Shown piece by piece: positions 46,962 to 59,135 of a stretch of 64,000 nucleotides of DNA; position 1 is the stretch's first letter, and each line of letters starts with the position of its first letter. Below the pieces are notes generated by a model, which saw nothing but the letters and a program-made list of their open reading frames with translations, made no database searches and had not been told where the DNA came from. The stretch spans positions 3,724,341 through 3,788,340 of the forward strand of contig KV748182.1 of assembly GCA_001692895.1 (NCBI GenBank), read 5' to 3'. The stretch comes from Cenococcum geophilum 1.58 (lineage: Eukaryota > Ascomycota > Dothideomycetes > Gloniales > Gloniaceae). The position numbers and the translations under genes are program-made.

Positions 46962-49900
46962 TAATCACTACCTAGTTACGGTAATAAGTATAAAAAGTCA
47001 AATAATATGCCACCAAAAGCAGCTACTATAACGCTATCGACGGCAGCAACTACTTTAAGGTCAGGAGGAGATACCAGTATAGCGGACACTAATTCTTAAT
47101 AACCTGTAACGGTCGGACAGCTATAAGAGATAATCGACTAGTTAATGGCTAATAATGTAGTAATGGAAAAAAGGGTTAATAGGATAGGTGCGGTAAGGAT
47201 TAAGTTACTATTAATTAAAAGGTACTTAAGAGAAAGATTAAAGCTTAAAGGATTCCTTATATAAATGCACTTTAAGGTTACGTAAGAAGGGGTAAAGCTA
47301 CTAACACCTATAGATCGAATAGCCTATATAGGACTATTCCTGTTAAGAAGGGCACTTAAGTAGTTTAAGCTTTACCTTATAGAAATATAGGTAAATGGAA
47401 TAACAACCACTAATTAAGAGGTGTAGTTTATGTTTTTAAGCTAGGAAGGGTTTATAGAGTAACTTATGTAAATGTTTAGAGACCTAGAGGCAGTAACTAT
47501 AGCGGAAAGAAAACTCTAGGATATTACGCAGTAAACCTTAGTAATTAAGTATATAATATAGTTCTAAACGCTAGCAATATAAGTTAAGTGGAATAATAAG
47601 GCGCTTATAGCATAGTATAAGTAGGGACTTAAGGCTAAAGTCTAGGACGTAATTATCCTAATGGAAGATACGGATACCCTAAGGGATTTAATAGATTAGG
47701 TAATTAAGATTAACAATTAGATTTACTAAAGGGAATAGGCTAAAAAAGGTTAGAATAGAGTTCTATAGTTGTATAAGGCGTAGAGTACGCATTAACTAAA
47801 GCTAAGTTAGAAACTATAGTATAGCGTAGAGCTAATAGACCTAAGTGGTACTAAAGAAGCCTATAAGAGATGGAGTAAGAAACCGTAAAAACCTAAAGGT
47901 TAAGGATCTAGTAATTATAGGACTAAGGAGTAGAGGCTAAACTAGGGATCTTAGTAGTAGAAGACGTTTAGGCGGACTCTATAGCAAAGTTAATAGTTTA
48001 AAAATAGAGCTTATATAAATTGCGGAAAATAGGGTTATTTCGCAAGGGATTATAAAGATAGTTAGAGTTACTATATAATAAAGGGAACCTAACTAGTAAA
48101 AGATATATACGTATAGAGGGGCGATAGTATACTATAAGGAACAAAAGAGTGTTTAATTAGAAGTTTTACGTTTTATTATAATAACGCATACTAAATTTAT
48201 AAAGACGCTAAGTATAGCGCAAGCTATTGGCTATAGGAGCTATAATCCTTAGAATATAAAGGGACTAATAAACTAGTTTATAGATCGGATATTAAGGACG
48301 ATAAATTTAACGTAGGCGAAACATTCTATAATAATAAGGCAATGAAAGCAGCTTATTAGGAGTATATAGACCTTAAAGATGTTATAATAGAGGTAGAGGA
48401 TAATTCCACTATAGAATAGGGAATATTAGTAGGGATTAAGACCCCGCTAGATACAATGTCTATTACTTCACGAGATATAAGAGAAGTAGGATAGCGAGCC
48501 ACTTTAGTACTTAATAAAGGCAAGAAGCCAAAGGCTTAAGACTCTTAAGATGAGATAAAAGACGACTAAGATTCTTAAGACAAGATAAGGTAAACCTAAG
48601 GACCCATAACGGATAGAAACTAATAGAGTAGGGTAGTAGCTTAGTTTAAAGATATATAAATAAGCTTAGGATAGAGTTTCCTATAGGTATAAGACTCTTA
48701 AGATAAGATAAGTAAGATTTAAGACTCTTAAGACGAGATAAGAATACTAAGTAAGCCTAGTTGGACTAAGGCTAGGGTAAAGCTTAAGTTAGAAGTAAGC
48801 TTGGGATTAAGAATCCTATAGAACTAAGACTTTAAGACATAAATAAGAACCATTAACTAGATTAGAGAATCTGCGGTATAAATAGCAATTAGACTAGGAG
48901 ATAGATAGATAGACCTAGAGGACCTACTAGGGGAACACAGCATTTAGCCTAAAGATTGGAAGACTAATACTAAGATTAAGAAGTAAGAAGACTTTAAGGA
49001 TCCGCTTATAAGACGCGAAAAGAAAGAAACTATAGAGGAGTTTAGAGTAAGGATTACCTTATGGTAAGAATAGAAACTAGATAAGAGATCTAGCATATTA
49101 GGACGTATAAGGGATAGAGCACTAGTATAAAGAATTACTAATAGGCCTAAAGCAGGCATACTAAGAGCTAAGTGGCTTACTAAACTAGAATAAGAAGAGG
49201 ATTTAGGGATTTTAACTAGGTTTAAGAAACGATATATAAAGGGCTGTTACGACGTAGTAATAAGAAGATACTTCCTTATAAATAAACCGTATATACTCTA
49301 GCAGCTATACTAAAAGTGGTATAGGTAAAGGCATAATAATAAGTAGGAAGATTTCTATATGTGGTTAAACAAGAATGTTATCTAAGACCACCCGATTATA
49401 GAAAAAGCGATAAGTCATATTAAGGGAGCCTTAATTATAATATTAAAAGATCTAGAGGAGTATTTAGAGGACTAGAAAAGCAAGAGGCGTATCTTAGTAC
49501 CTGTAAATAAAGTTGCAACGTTTAGATTAATATAATAAAGGTTTAAACTTAAGGATAAAGATAAACTAAGAGTTAACTTAAAGCACTAAGTATATTATAT
49601 ATTAGTATAGATTATATGCGTAAATAATATATATAATATATACAGAGCACCAAAAGATAAATATTGGAAATACCCTATAAGAATATATTAGTTAGTAAAA
49701 GAATAAAGGTATTAAAACGCTAAGTATATGTATAGCTGGCATCTAGTAGAAGTTTAGGAGTTAGGTAACTTAATACTTTAGCTAGGAAGATTCCTTACGG
49801 AAGAATACCTAGATGGATAATAGTAGTAGGAATGCCTAAAAAATATATGTCTATAATATATTAAAGATAAAAAGCGAACTAAGTATTAGCTAAAGGTAGA

Positions 49901-52900
49901 CTAAGTATAAATAGAATTAAGCAGCTAATAGTTGGGAAAAGTAGAGGCCTATAGGACTAGAGGGAACTAGTAGTAGAGCCTTAAACCCTTAAAGGAATTT
50001 AAGGATAACACCTAAATTTACGAGCTAAATGGTAAGATTAGTAGTTTAAAGTATTAATAGATAGTGGAGTAATAAGGAACTATATCTTACTAGCAGCAGT
50101 TAAAAGAATAGGATTACCACATAGGAAAAAGGAGTATCCTTACCTATTAGTGACAATTTTAGGAGATCCGATAGCCTATGGAGGAGGTATTATTAATCTT
50201 AAAACCAGACCTATATAGTTAACTATTAAAGGGAGATAAATTAAGATGTCTTTTAATATATTACTATTAGGAAATAATAAGGCAGTATTAGAGATACCTT
50301 AGTTATAGGAATATAATCTAAAGATCGATTAGGTTATAGGTTAGGTTAATATTAGGGATACTTAATAACGCAAAATGTAATAATAAGCTAAGATGGTATA
50401 GTACTAAGTAGGGGCGATCTATAAAGAAATAGAAAAAGGACTAAGTTACGTACTAAAGAAATACTATAAGTATAGCAAGAAACTATAGTTACTAAAAAGC
50501 GAGAAGCTGTTAGAGTATATAGTATAGGACTATAAAATAGAATTAGAACTAGGAATAAGTCTAAGGTTCTTTCCAATCTATAAGCTTACTAAAGAAGAAG
50601 GTAGAGCGCTAAAAGAGTTTATTTAAGAAAACTTATAAAAGGGATATATTAGACTATCGCAGTTATTAGCGGGTTATCTAGTACTATTTATACCAAAGAA
50701 GAATATTAAACTAAGACTACATATTAACTATAGATAGTTAAATAGTATTACTAGAAAGGATAGGTATCCTTTACCCTTAATTAGCAAAATCTAAGACAGA
50801 ATAGGCAATATATAAATCTTTATAAAGATAGATTTAAGATAGGCATATTATTAAATTAGGATTAAGAAAGGCAACAAATAAAAGGTAGCCTTTAGGTTAA
50901 AGGAAGGACTATATAAACTATTAGTTATATAATTTAGGCTTATAAACGTATTAGCAATGTTCTAGAAGCGTATTAACAACATATTAGGAGAACACTTAAA
51001 TAAATTTGTTATAGTATACTTTAACAATATTATTATCTACTTAATAACTAAGGAAGAGTATGGAGAATACGTTAAATGGGTCTTAAGGAGACTATAGGAA
51101 GAATAGATGCTAGTAATAATTAAAAAATGCGAGTTTTTTACTAGGAAGACCAATTTTGTTAGATTTATTATTAAACTAAGCCAACTTAGTATAGATCTAA
51201 AAAAGATTAAGGCTATAGTAAATTAGTAAGAATTAGAGAACGTTATACAGCTAAGATTGTTTTTAGGGTTTTGTAATTACTATAGGAGGTTTATAGCGCA
51301 ATAGTTAAAAGATATTAAGCCATTTACGCGGTTAATAAAGAAAGAAGAACTATAGGTATAGGGAGAGGAACAGCGAGAACTCTTTAAAAAAGTTAAAGAG
51401 TTATTTACCTAGGAGCTAGTTTTTAAGATCTATTAACTAGGACTAAAAACGGTTATAGAAATAGATATATTAGACTATATACTAGGGGCATACTTTATAT
51501 AAAAACATTAGGATAGATGGCACCTAGTAGCATATTATAGTCGGAAAATAACACTACTAGAGTTAAACTATAACATCTATAATAAGGAGTTGTTAAGTAT
51601 AGTCGCAGCACTAAAGAAATAGAGAGCATTCTTATAAGGCATAGAGAAACTATTTATAGTTAAGACGGATTATAAGAACCTAATAGGATTTCTAATAATA
51701 AAGGAACTTAACTAGAGATAGGTTAGATAGGCAGAGATACTTACAAAATACTATTTTAAGATTTAGTATATTAAGGGTATAGATAATATATAAGCAGATG
51801 CTCTAAATTAGAAGGCTAAACTATAGAATAATAAAAAGCCATTAGGGGCTTTACTGCGGAAAGACATAGACAGATTAATTAGGTATAATTATTTAAAAAT
51901 TACAGCAACTTAGGAAAATGGGGAACTAGAAAGAGTTTACGAGGTACTAGAGAGCTTTTAGGTATAAAAAATTCTAAAAGCATAACTAGAAGATTTATAA
52001 ATAGATATATACAAAAATTGAGAAGCTAAGTATATCCTAAAAAGCATAACAGAGCATTTCGTAAAAGATTTCTATAAGGGAATAACTTAAGGACATAACA
52101 GAGCCACGGGCTTAGTATTAAGACTCTAAGAGGAGTATATTATTAATAGAATCTAAGGCTTAATATAAAAAGTTATAAAGGAATATCTAGATTACTAAAG
52201 AAATAAATTAATAAGGTATAAGCCATACGGAGGGCTATAACCTATTAAAATACTAGAGAGACTATAGGAGGTTATATTATAGGACTTTATTATTAAGTTG
52301 CTAAAGTTAAGAGACCCTATTACTAGATAGGATTATAACGCGATCCTAGTAATAGTAAACAAGCTTATAAAGTAGGGATACTTTATAGCATGCACAGAAG
52401 AAATATTAGTAGAAGATATCGCTAAAATCTATATTAAGGAAGTGTTTATAAGACATAGAGCACTAAGTAAGATTATATCGGATAGAGATCTAAGATTTAT
52501 AGCAGCATTTTAAAAGGTATTCTTAGCGGAATAAGGAGTTAAAGCAGTAACTTCTACCGTATATTATCTACAGATAGATAGTTAAACGGAAAGACTAAAT
52601 TAGACATTAGAATAGTATCTAAGATACTATATTAATTATATATAGAACAATTAGGTATTGCTATTACCAATTATACAATTTATATATAATATAACGCTAT
52701 AAGAAGGAATAGGCATATTACTATTTAAAGCAAATTATAGATATAAGCTAAGAATATCGTTATTACTATAGTAAGTAAAGAAAATAAGTAGTATAGCTAA
52801 AGAAAGAATAAAGACGTTAATAAATCTTTATATAAACCTTATAGAATTAGTAAAGAAAGTATAAAAGAGAATAAAAAAGTACTATAATGCTAAAAGATCC

Positions 52901-54063
52901 AAGGGACTAGATCTTAAGGAGGGAGATAAAGTATAGCTACTATATAAAAATTTTAAGAGTTAATAACTAAGTAAGAAATTGGACTATATTAGGCTAGGAC
53001 CTTTTAAAATTAAGCAAAGGATTTTATTAGTTATATTTAAGTTAGACCTACTAGCCAAAATAAAGATCTACCATATATAGTATATTGTAATACTAGAGCC
53101 AGTATACAGGAATATTAAGCCACTAGTTTATAAAGCAGACATATATAGAGGATAAGAAGAAGACAAATAGTAAGTTTTAAAGATCGTTAGCTATAAGGAT
53201 ATTAATAATAAAATATAGTACGAAATAAAGTGGATAGGCTACACTAAGACTACTTAGAAACTACTAAAAAATTTAAAGAACGCTATAGGAAAGGTATAGG
53301 AGTATTAAAAGAGATTAGGTTAGGAAGCATTAATAAAAAAGAATTACTAAAGAATAAGTTACCTAAGGGGGACCTAAGAAGAGCAGTTACCGAACTACTT
53401 AGATCTATTTCCTTCTTAGTTAGAAGAAAGTCCGTTCTTTTATTACTAAGTTCCTATAAACCCTATTTTATAAGTTTCTACTCCTTAAAACGCACCTTTT
53501 TATAAACCTTCTTAAGACGAATTAACTAAGCGAATGCCGTAAGATGAGACTTAAGGGCCCGTTACTAAGTATCGGCAGCCTCTTATTCAGCGTCCTAAGA
53601 ATGGCGTAACTTAGCAAGAGTAATAGATAGTTTATTATCTAGCTGCGCAGTAGTAGATTAAATATAAGACCCTAAGACAAATTAATTAGGGAACTAGACA
53701 ACTATTAAAAGTAATAGGTTACGTATATTTAGTATTAAAGACGGAGCGAACGTTATAGGATAAACAAATATTCGCTTTAGTGCATTCTAAGTAAGAGAAC
53801 AGTTATTACGAAGATAGGTTTGCTAACATAATATAAACTAACCCCTTTTTTAAATAGCAAAAACACGGAGATAGTATAATTTCACTAAGAGATAATATTA
53901 TAGCAATAGTGCGAATACGACGAGCAGTTAAAGACAAAGAAATTGCTTTAGGTATAATAAGCAATAATATTAACCAAATTAATTAGACGGATATTACACC
54001 TCTAGTAAACAACTTAGAGATATTTAGAATCTTTAAGAACAAAGATAAAGAGGAGGGAGATAG

Positions 54064-54487
54064 TGTTACGGACGCTTTAAGTATAATATTATAACTACTT
54101 AGAGAAGAGTCGAAAGAAGCTAGTTAGTTAATTTAGGCATAGTCTAGAATAGAACTAGTAGAACTATATAACGAGGAATAGTAACTAAGGTTATATAGGG
54201 TAATCTATATAATCTATATAATCCGTATAATTTGTAATAAAGTAAATAGAGTATACGTATATTACCTATAAGAAGGATTTTATAGAAGTACGGTTGTGTA
54301 TTTAAGGACCCTTAGTCCCTACCTAGATAGTTCCTTCTTTATAGTAATTCTTAGAATACAATTAGCGTTAATCTATTAGGCAACTACTCCACCAGTTATT
54401 ATTATACTGTTAACTTTAACTTACTTTACCTATATACCTAGCCCATTAATAAGCCTATTATAGTTCTTGCTATAAGGTTCCGTTACA
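54064..54487 (+). repeat. G3 3' LTR (424 bp)
   Basis: It begins TGTTACGGACGC and ends GGTTCCGTTACA, keeping the canonical TG...CA ends that its 5' partner has lost. It has the same length as the partner. Confidence 0.94.
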
Positions 54488-54763
54488 TATTTAAGGAGTC
54501 TATAAGACGTTACGCGATTAATTATAAGGGTTGAGGGCGTAAGGAGGTAATATACCTACGCGTAGCTGATATAAGCTATATATAAGGTGTATATAAAAGC
54601 ACAGGGCTCTCCTATAGAGGCCCCTGTAGTGGGGTTCTATAACATTACCCCCCCTTCTATAGAGGCGGAGCTTTGGCGACGCTGTGATTACTATATATAT
54701 ATAAAAGGGGCATTTAAGGTATAGAAAAGAAGAAAGGGGGGTATTACTAAAGGTTTAAAACAA
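54488..54763. other. Short spacer between G3 and the MULE
   Basis: This holds the second TATTT copy, the possible right part of a split LTR ending at 54644, a C-run followed by TTCTATAGAGGCGGAGC, and the first TAAAACAA copy (54756-54763) belonging to the MULE. Two CTCCTATAGAGG/CTTCTATAGAGG foldbacks occur. No gene. Confidence 0.4.
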
Positions 54764-57575
54764 GGGTGATGCTAATTAGACACCCCCTAATTGCTAGGTA
54801 GACACCCCCCAATTGCTAGGTAAACATCCCCCTAAATTAGGTTTAGCGCCTGCCTTAATAGGTTAGAATATTATATATGTTTGACTTATTTGCATCTACA
54901 TCGCGAAAATTAAAACTTTTAATATGTAACTTTTATAACTGCAACACCTTAATTAAGTCTTAATTTTAACTATAGCATATATAAAAGAGTTAAAATTAAA
55001 GCTGGAATGCGCTAAAGGACCCCTTAGTAAAGTCTACCTAAAAGGGCAAAGCCCTCTGACCGCTTAAAGCCTGTTAAATATTGCTGCCAATAGGTGGCAA
55101 GGCATCTACAGTAGTATTTTGACTTCCACTACTATATCCACCACTAGAATTAACCTTAACCTATTCCTGAGTTGACTAATTAGACTATATAGTGCTCTAC
55201 AAGGCTACGCGTAAACTTAATTAGGTACTGCTACTTCTTTTTAGCGTCTATAAACAGCCTCCGCGGGCATGCCGACGTCCATGGCCTCATCCTATATCAC
55301 CAGTATTGTTGCCAACTATCTTAAATCTTAATAGCCCCCAACGGGTTAAGTTATCACGCTTGCGGGGGTTAGTAGGGCCTTTAGGACGACCGTAGCGACG
55401 CTAAATAACTGCTAGGTCTTATATAAGTAGTATAGGATTGATTGGTATATAGGGGGAGTTCCAATAAGGACGTTTAAAAAGCTAGTGCTCATAGATCGCA
55501 TTAAGGCCGACTTTTAACTCAGAAGTAGAGCTTCGGTATAGTTGCCGATACAAAGTATAATAGTAAGGAAGGCCGTACGTGCTTGTAAATCTACCTATAT
55601 AGGTGTTCTTATAGTTGGGCAACTTTGCGAGCTTAATCTGTTCTACAACCTTCCTAAGGCCTTAAGGCGTTACCTTACCAATAAGCTCCAAAAGCTCTGG
55701 CAGTCGAATATTATACGGCGGGCGTCTTTGTATATTCCCTAGGTAAATAGTATACTTATTAAGAGTATTTAAAATTAGGTTTACGACATCCTAAAGGACG
55801 TTAAATAGATCGCCAGTAGAAACTTGTAAATATCGTTTTAAAATACTATATGCGCCTTCAACTCACAATATAACTCTATTATCTAAATTAGAATCTAAAG
55901 GCGGATATCTAGCTCGCGCGTAGAAGGCGTAGGTAAGCTCTACAGTTTGTATAAAAAAACTTACCTAGTTCTAAAATGCAGATATAGATCTACATAGTAG
56001 TCGGCAATTTCCATACGAAAGGGCCACTACTCCTTGCGAAGATACTTAATAAGATCTTTCTAATTGCTGTAGTCTTCTAGAAGGCTATTCTAAGCTTTAT
56101 TAAACTCGTACACAGTCCCCTACCGCAGGCAGGAAAGGAAGCGCTGCATAAAGGATTTATAATCGTTCTATACCTTCTCTACTTCCTTATCAGTAGTAGC
56201 AACGGTAAGGGCCTCTTCTTCCTGCTTCTTCTAAGTCTCTACTACCTTACTACCAACGTTTTTCTCTACGTGTTATAGGCAGAGTATTTAAGGAGCGCGT
56301 GGAAAGTAAAGCCGTAGCGCCTTCTTTAGTGCCGTCTCCTTATTAGTAATAAAGACCTTAATATTAACGTTAAGGCGTTCGCATAGTAAATAGAGCTGTT
56401 TAATAGGAAAGCGGTAATCAACCTCTTGCTCGCCAGAAAGAAAGCAGTATCCTATTTTAAAATTCGTATTTATACTTATAATACCAGTAATATAGAGGAA
56501 CGGCATCTTAAACCTATTGGTTTTGTAGGTGCAATTAAGCAAAACTACATCGTAATTAGTTTCGAAAAGCTTAATTAACTCTAGGTAGGCAAAGAATAGA
56601 TATTTAAGTCGGTTTTAATCGTCTTCCTTATGCGCGTAGAAGTAATAAGCATTAGGATTCTCGCCGCCAAATATATTAAGGATTCTTAGTAGAGCTTATG
56701 TAAGCTTTGCAGTGTGTGGGAATGAACGAGCAACTTAATTGTAAATCTATGGAAATCAAGAGGTATAAATACACGAAAGTAGACCGAGTCGGTGAGCGAG
56801 TCAAGGGCTAGGCAACTGAAACAAGGTGGTACGCTAGTAAGACAAGGTAGTGTTTTGGCAGGGTACCGTAGTCGGTTACAGCTTATATAGGTGTAAGCCC
56901 ATTAAGAAGCTCCTTCTTGTAGCCCTGCCTCTTATTATAGATGTCTTTTATGTCAATTATAACTCCAGCTCGCAGAAGATTTAAAAGAATTAATAGGCAA
57001 GGCGTATTACTGGCGACTTAATCGCGAATTGTCTTAATTATTTCATCAGACCGCTACCGGTGCGCAGGAGGTGTAGAGCCAGGTAAGAAGGCGTCGTGAT
57101 TATAAGTAGGATCTTAAGTCTCATAGACCCAGCCAACTTCTATACAAGATAGTGTGGCTTTAAAGGGACAGTCGGTCTTCTTAGAGGCAGTACGACGACT
57201 ACGCGCATCTAGTATATAGTGTTTTCCTCGGTCGCATATAAGCTATAGCTTGCGTACAGTCAGCAGAGTTTGTTTGTCCTTTTTGGATCGCTTTATAATT
57301 ATCGCAAAGCCTTACAATATTGCTTAGGCATTAAGGTCTTTAATTCCTGCCTCTGCTGAGTCATAATTTGCTATAGGCGCGGCGTTAAGAGCCACGGCGG
57401 TAGTAGTAAGGGCTATCGGCAGGATAGTGTTGAGATTTTGAAGAGGATGCGATTCTGCGATGCAGATGCAAATAAGTCAAACACACGTAATATTCTAACC
57501 TATTAAGGCAGGCCCCAAACCTGATTTGGGGGGGTGTCCACCTAGCAATTAGGGGGTGTCCGATTAGCATCACCC
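54764..57575 (-). mobile_element. MULE (Mutator-like) DNA transposon with long terminal inverted repeats
   Basis: The left TIR (54764-54905) and right TIR (57457-57575) match in inverted orientation over about 120 bp, starting GGGTGATGCTAAT. The 8-bp direct repeat TAAAACAA lies at both ends (54756-54763 and 57576-57583). MULEs usually make 8-10-bp duplications and carry long TIRs, so the structure fits. The TIRs contain tandem units of about 24 bp (GACACCCCCTAATTGCTAGG type), three on the left and two on the right. The element is 2812 bp and keeps more CpA than the gypsy copies, so it is either younger or has escaped RIP. Confidence 0.88.
55100..57340 (-). pseudogene. MULE transposase, damaged
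   Basis: The minus strand encodes a MULE transposase core. The longest open piece (56542-56288) reads NCTYKTNRFKMPFLYITGI, then CFLSGEQEVDY and KVFITNKETALKKAL. In the family the first block has Asp (DCTYKTN) as a catalytic residue; here it is Asn. The third block should read TDRE/TDKE; here it is TNKE, again Asp to Asn. Upstream (57200-56600) lies an N-terminal part with broken frames, containing a SDEIIKTIRDQV segment near 57040. The CDS limits are approximate. Confidence 0.72.
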
Positions 57576-57628
57576 TAAAACAATGTTATATAATAAAACT
57601 TAGTATTTAAGAATCCAACTAATTAGAC

Positions 57629-57651
57629 AACTTTAACCGCCGGTTAAAGTT
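57629..57651. repeat. 23-bp palindrome core, copy 3
   Basis: AACTTTAACC, centre GCC, GGTTAAAGTT: the same core as at 1020-1042 and 8805-8827, again with AACTAATTAG on one side and a CTGGACATCTTAA tail on the other. Only about 60 bp around it match the other copies. It lies just outside the MULE. Confidence 0.6.
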
Positions 57652-57689
57652 CCTGGACATCTTAACGACATCAGCATTTTGTTGGGGTG

Positions 57690-57998
57690 CCAAGATCCTG
57701 GAGGCCTCCTGACAGGATTTTGATTTTCCTGGAGGTCCTAATCGTCCTAACAGGCTCCTGGCAGGCTCCTGGCAGGCTCCTGGCAGGATTTTAATTTTCC
57801 TGATCGTCCTGTCAGGGTCCTGACAGGAAACTAGTATTTCCTAATCGTCCTAATAGGCTCCTACCAGGATCTTTGATTTCCTGATCGTCCTGTTAGGGTC
57901 CTAACAGGAAACTAGTATTTCCTAATCGTCCTGACAGGCTCCTGACAGGAAACTAGTATTTCCTGATCGTCCTGTCAGGTTCCTGGCAGGATACCCCT
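57690..57998. repeat. CCTGACAGG minisatellite
   Basis: About 300 bp are built from degenerate units containing CCTGACAGGA, AACTAGTATTTCCT and GATCGTCCTG, with a period near 40 bp in the right half (starts near 57800, 57880 and 57930) and 11-bp CTCCTGGCAGG triplets near 57758-57790. CCTGACAGG is itself near-palindromic. Most units keep CpA, so this patch is not heavily RIPed. It ends at a run of ambiguous bases in a C-tract (57999-58018). Confidence 0.75.
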
Positions 57999-58115
57999 NN
58001 NNNNCNNCNCCCCCCCCCAAAGCGACACCTATGCATATACCCCTCAAGCAACACCCCCCTAATGCGACACCCCCCCTAATGCGACACCTTAGGTGCGCGC
58101 GCGCGACATAGTGCT
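57999..58115. repeat. C-tract gap and GCGACACCCCCCC-type repeats
   Basis: Ambiguous bases alternate with C, then CCCCCCC leads into four loose units of GCRACACC separated by C-runs and TAATGC. These resemble the subunits in the MULE TIRs (GACACCCCCTAAT). GCGCGCGCGAC follows at about 58094. The gap probably reflects sequencing or assembly trouble in homopolymers. Confidence 0.55.
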
Positions 58116-58119
58116 ATCA

Positions 58120-59030
58120 GGCGCGACACACTGTGCTATCGGGTCCCCGCTATATTCCCGATAGCCTACACGTGCCCTGCCAAGTTACCCCCTTTGTAGC
58201 CACCTTATTTTTTACCCTTCCTTACATCCTCCCTACCTTAGGAAACACTAGAACGGCAGCCAGTAGACGACCGTTACCGTCACCAGACGACCGTTGCCAG
58301 AACCTGACGACCGTTATCAGAACTAGACGACGACCTTTCGAACAACCAGCCAGCGAATACCACGAACGATTCGATCGATCAAATTTAATATCGGCCCATC
58401 ACCGAATCGAATCAAGGCCTCCTAGGGAGGCACCCTAGACGACCACCGTTCGAATATACAGCTAGCGAACGGCCATAGAGAACGATCTGGATCAATTAGA
58501 GCCTTCAATCGGGCCGACCCCTCCCCCGAATTGAATTAGATACTGACATAGGCAGGCAGGCAGGTAGGTAGGTAGGCAGGCAGGTAGGCAGGTAGGCGAG
58601 GACCGTCGCCAGAACCAGACGATCAATTCAATCGATCGAATCGAATCGAACCAGAGCCTCGATATCAGCCCGTTACCGAATAAGGCACCCCAGACGACCA
58701 CCGTTCAAACGTACAGCCAGCGAACGCTCATAGAAAGCGATTCGAATTAATACAATTAATCGCAATCGAATCAAGCAGATCCTTCGATCGGGCCGACCTC
58801 CCCCGAATTACAGATACAGACAGGCAGGCACAAGCAGGCTCGGACAGGTAGGACAGGCAGGCAGGCAGGCAGGCACTAGGCCTAGTTAGGAAATCAGCAC
58901 ACGGCCAGCGGATCATCGGGAACATCGCCAATCGACGATTTGGAGCCTCCGCGAGAGGCTCCTCAGTCGATCGCCCAACGCCCGAGCGATCGTAGAGTTC
59001 CTATGACAGACACAGGCGGTAGGCGGATTG
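58120..59030. repeat. GC-richer repeat patch with duplicated blocks and CAGG/TAGG microsatellites
   Basis: Three to four units of about 20 bp (AGACGACCGTTGCCAGAAC type) lie at 58262-58330. A block of about 250 bp containing GACGACCACCGTTCGAA, CAGCYAGCGAACG, a CGATCGAAT run and GGGCCGACC...CCCCGAATT occurs at 58436-58560 and again at 58690-58815. Each copy runs into a CAGG/TAGG array (58552-58598 and 58822-58873). Two hairpins follow at 58941-58994. CpA and CpG are plentiful, unlike the flanks. No gene is supportable; open frames here are products of the repeats. Confidence 0.65.
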
Positions 59031-59135
59031 AATTATTTAGATCATATATAATTAAAATAAATTTGTATTTTTTGACTAGCGGTAAATACTGGAGTGTTAA
59101 TATACCCAATTTTTAAATGTAGAATTTTTATTGTT

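Larger units (their letters stand above)
46538..54487 (+). mobile_element. Ty3/gypsy chromovirus G3, complete
   Basis: Two 424-bp LTRs (46538-46961 and 54064-54487) are flanked by TATTT (46533-46537 and 54488-54492). Order on the plus strand: gag from the ATG at 47007 with a CGKQGYFARD zinc-knuckle near 48025, an acidic linker with repeated QDSQDKI-like units (48530-48800), protease near 50000-50250, reverse transcriptase 50560-51300, RNase H 51400-51900, integrase 52100-52800, chromodomain 53180-53320, and about 700 bp 3' non-coding. The RT box reads YFNN, so both catalytic Asp residues are lost. Stops occur in every domain. This copy is the fullest reference for the family of G1 and G2. Confidence 0.94.

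Noticed and set aside
55542..55742. 66-codon plus-strand frame inside the MULE
   Set aside because: It is opposite to the transposase and probably a shadow or chance frame.
58120..58130. Telomere or rDNA proximity suggested by C-rich repeats
   Set aside because: No TTAGGG array and no rRNA-like sequence is present; the C-runs belong to local minisatellite units.
58133..58931. Several 67-101-codon frames on both strands
   Set aside because: Their composition (Arg/Pro or repeated Cys-Leu-Pro-Ala) is produced by the tandem repeats and CAGG/TAGG arrays.
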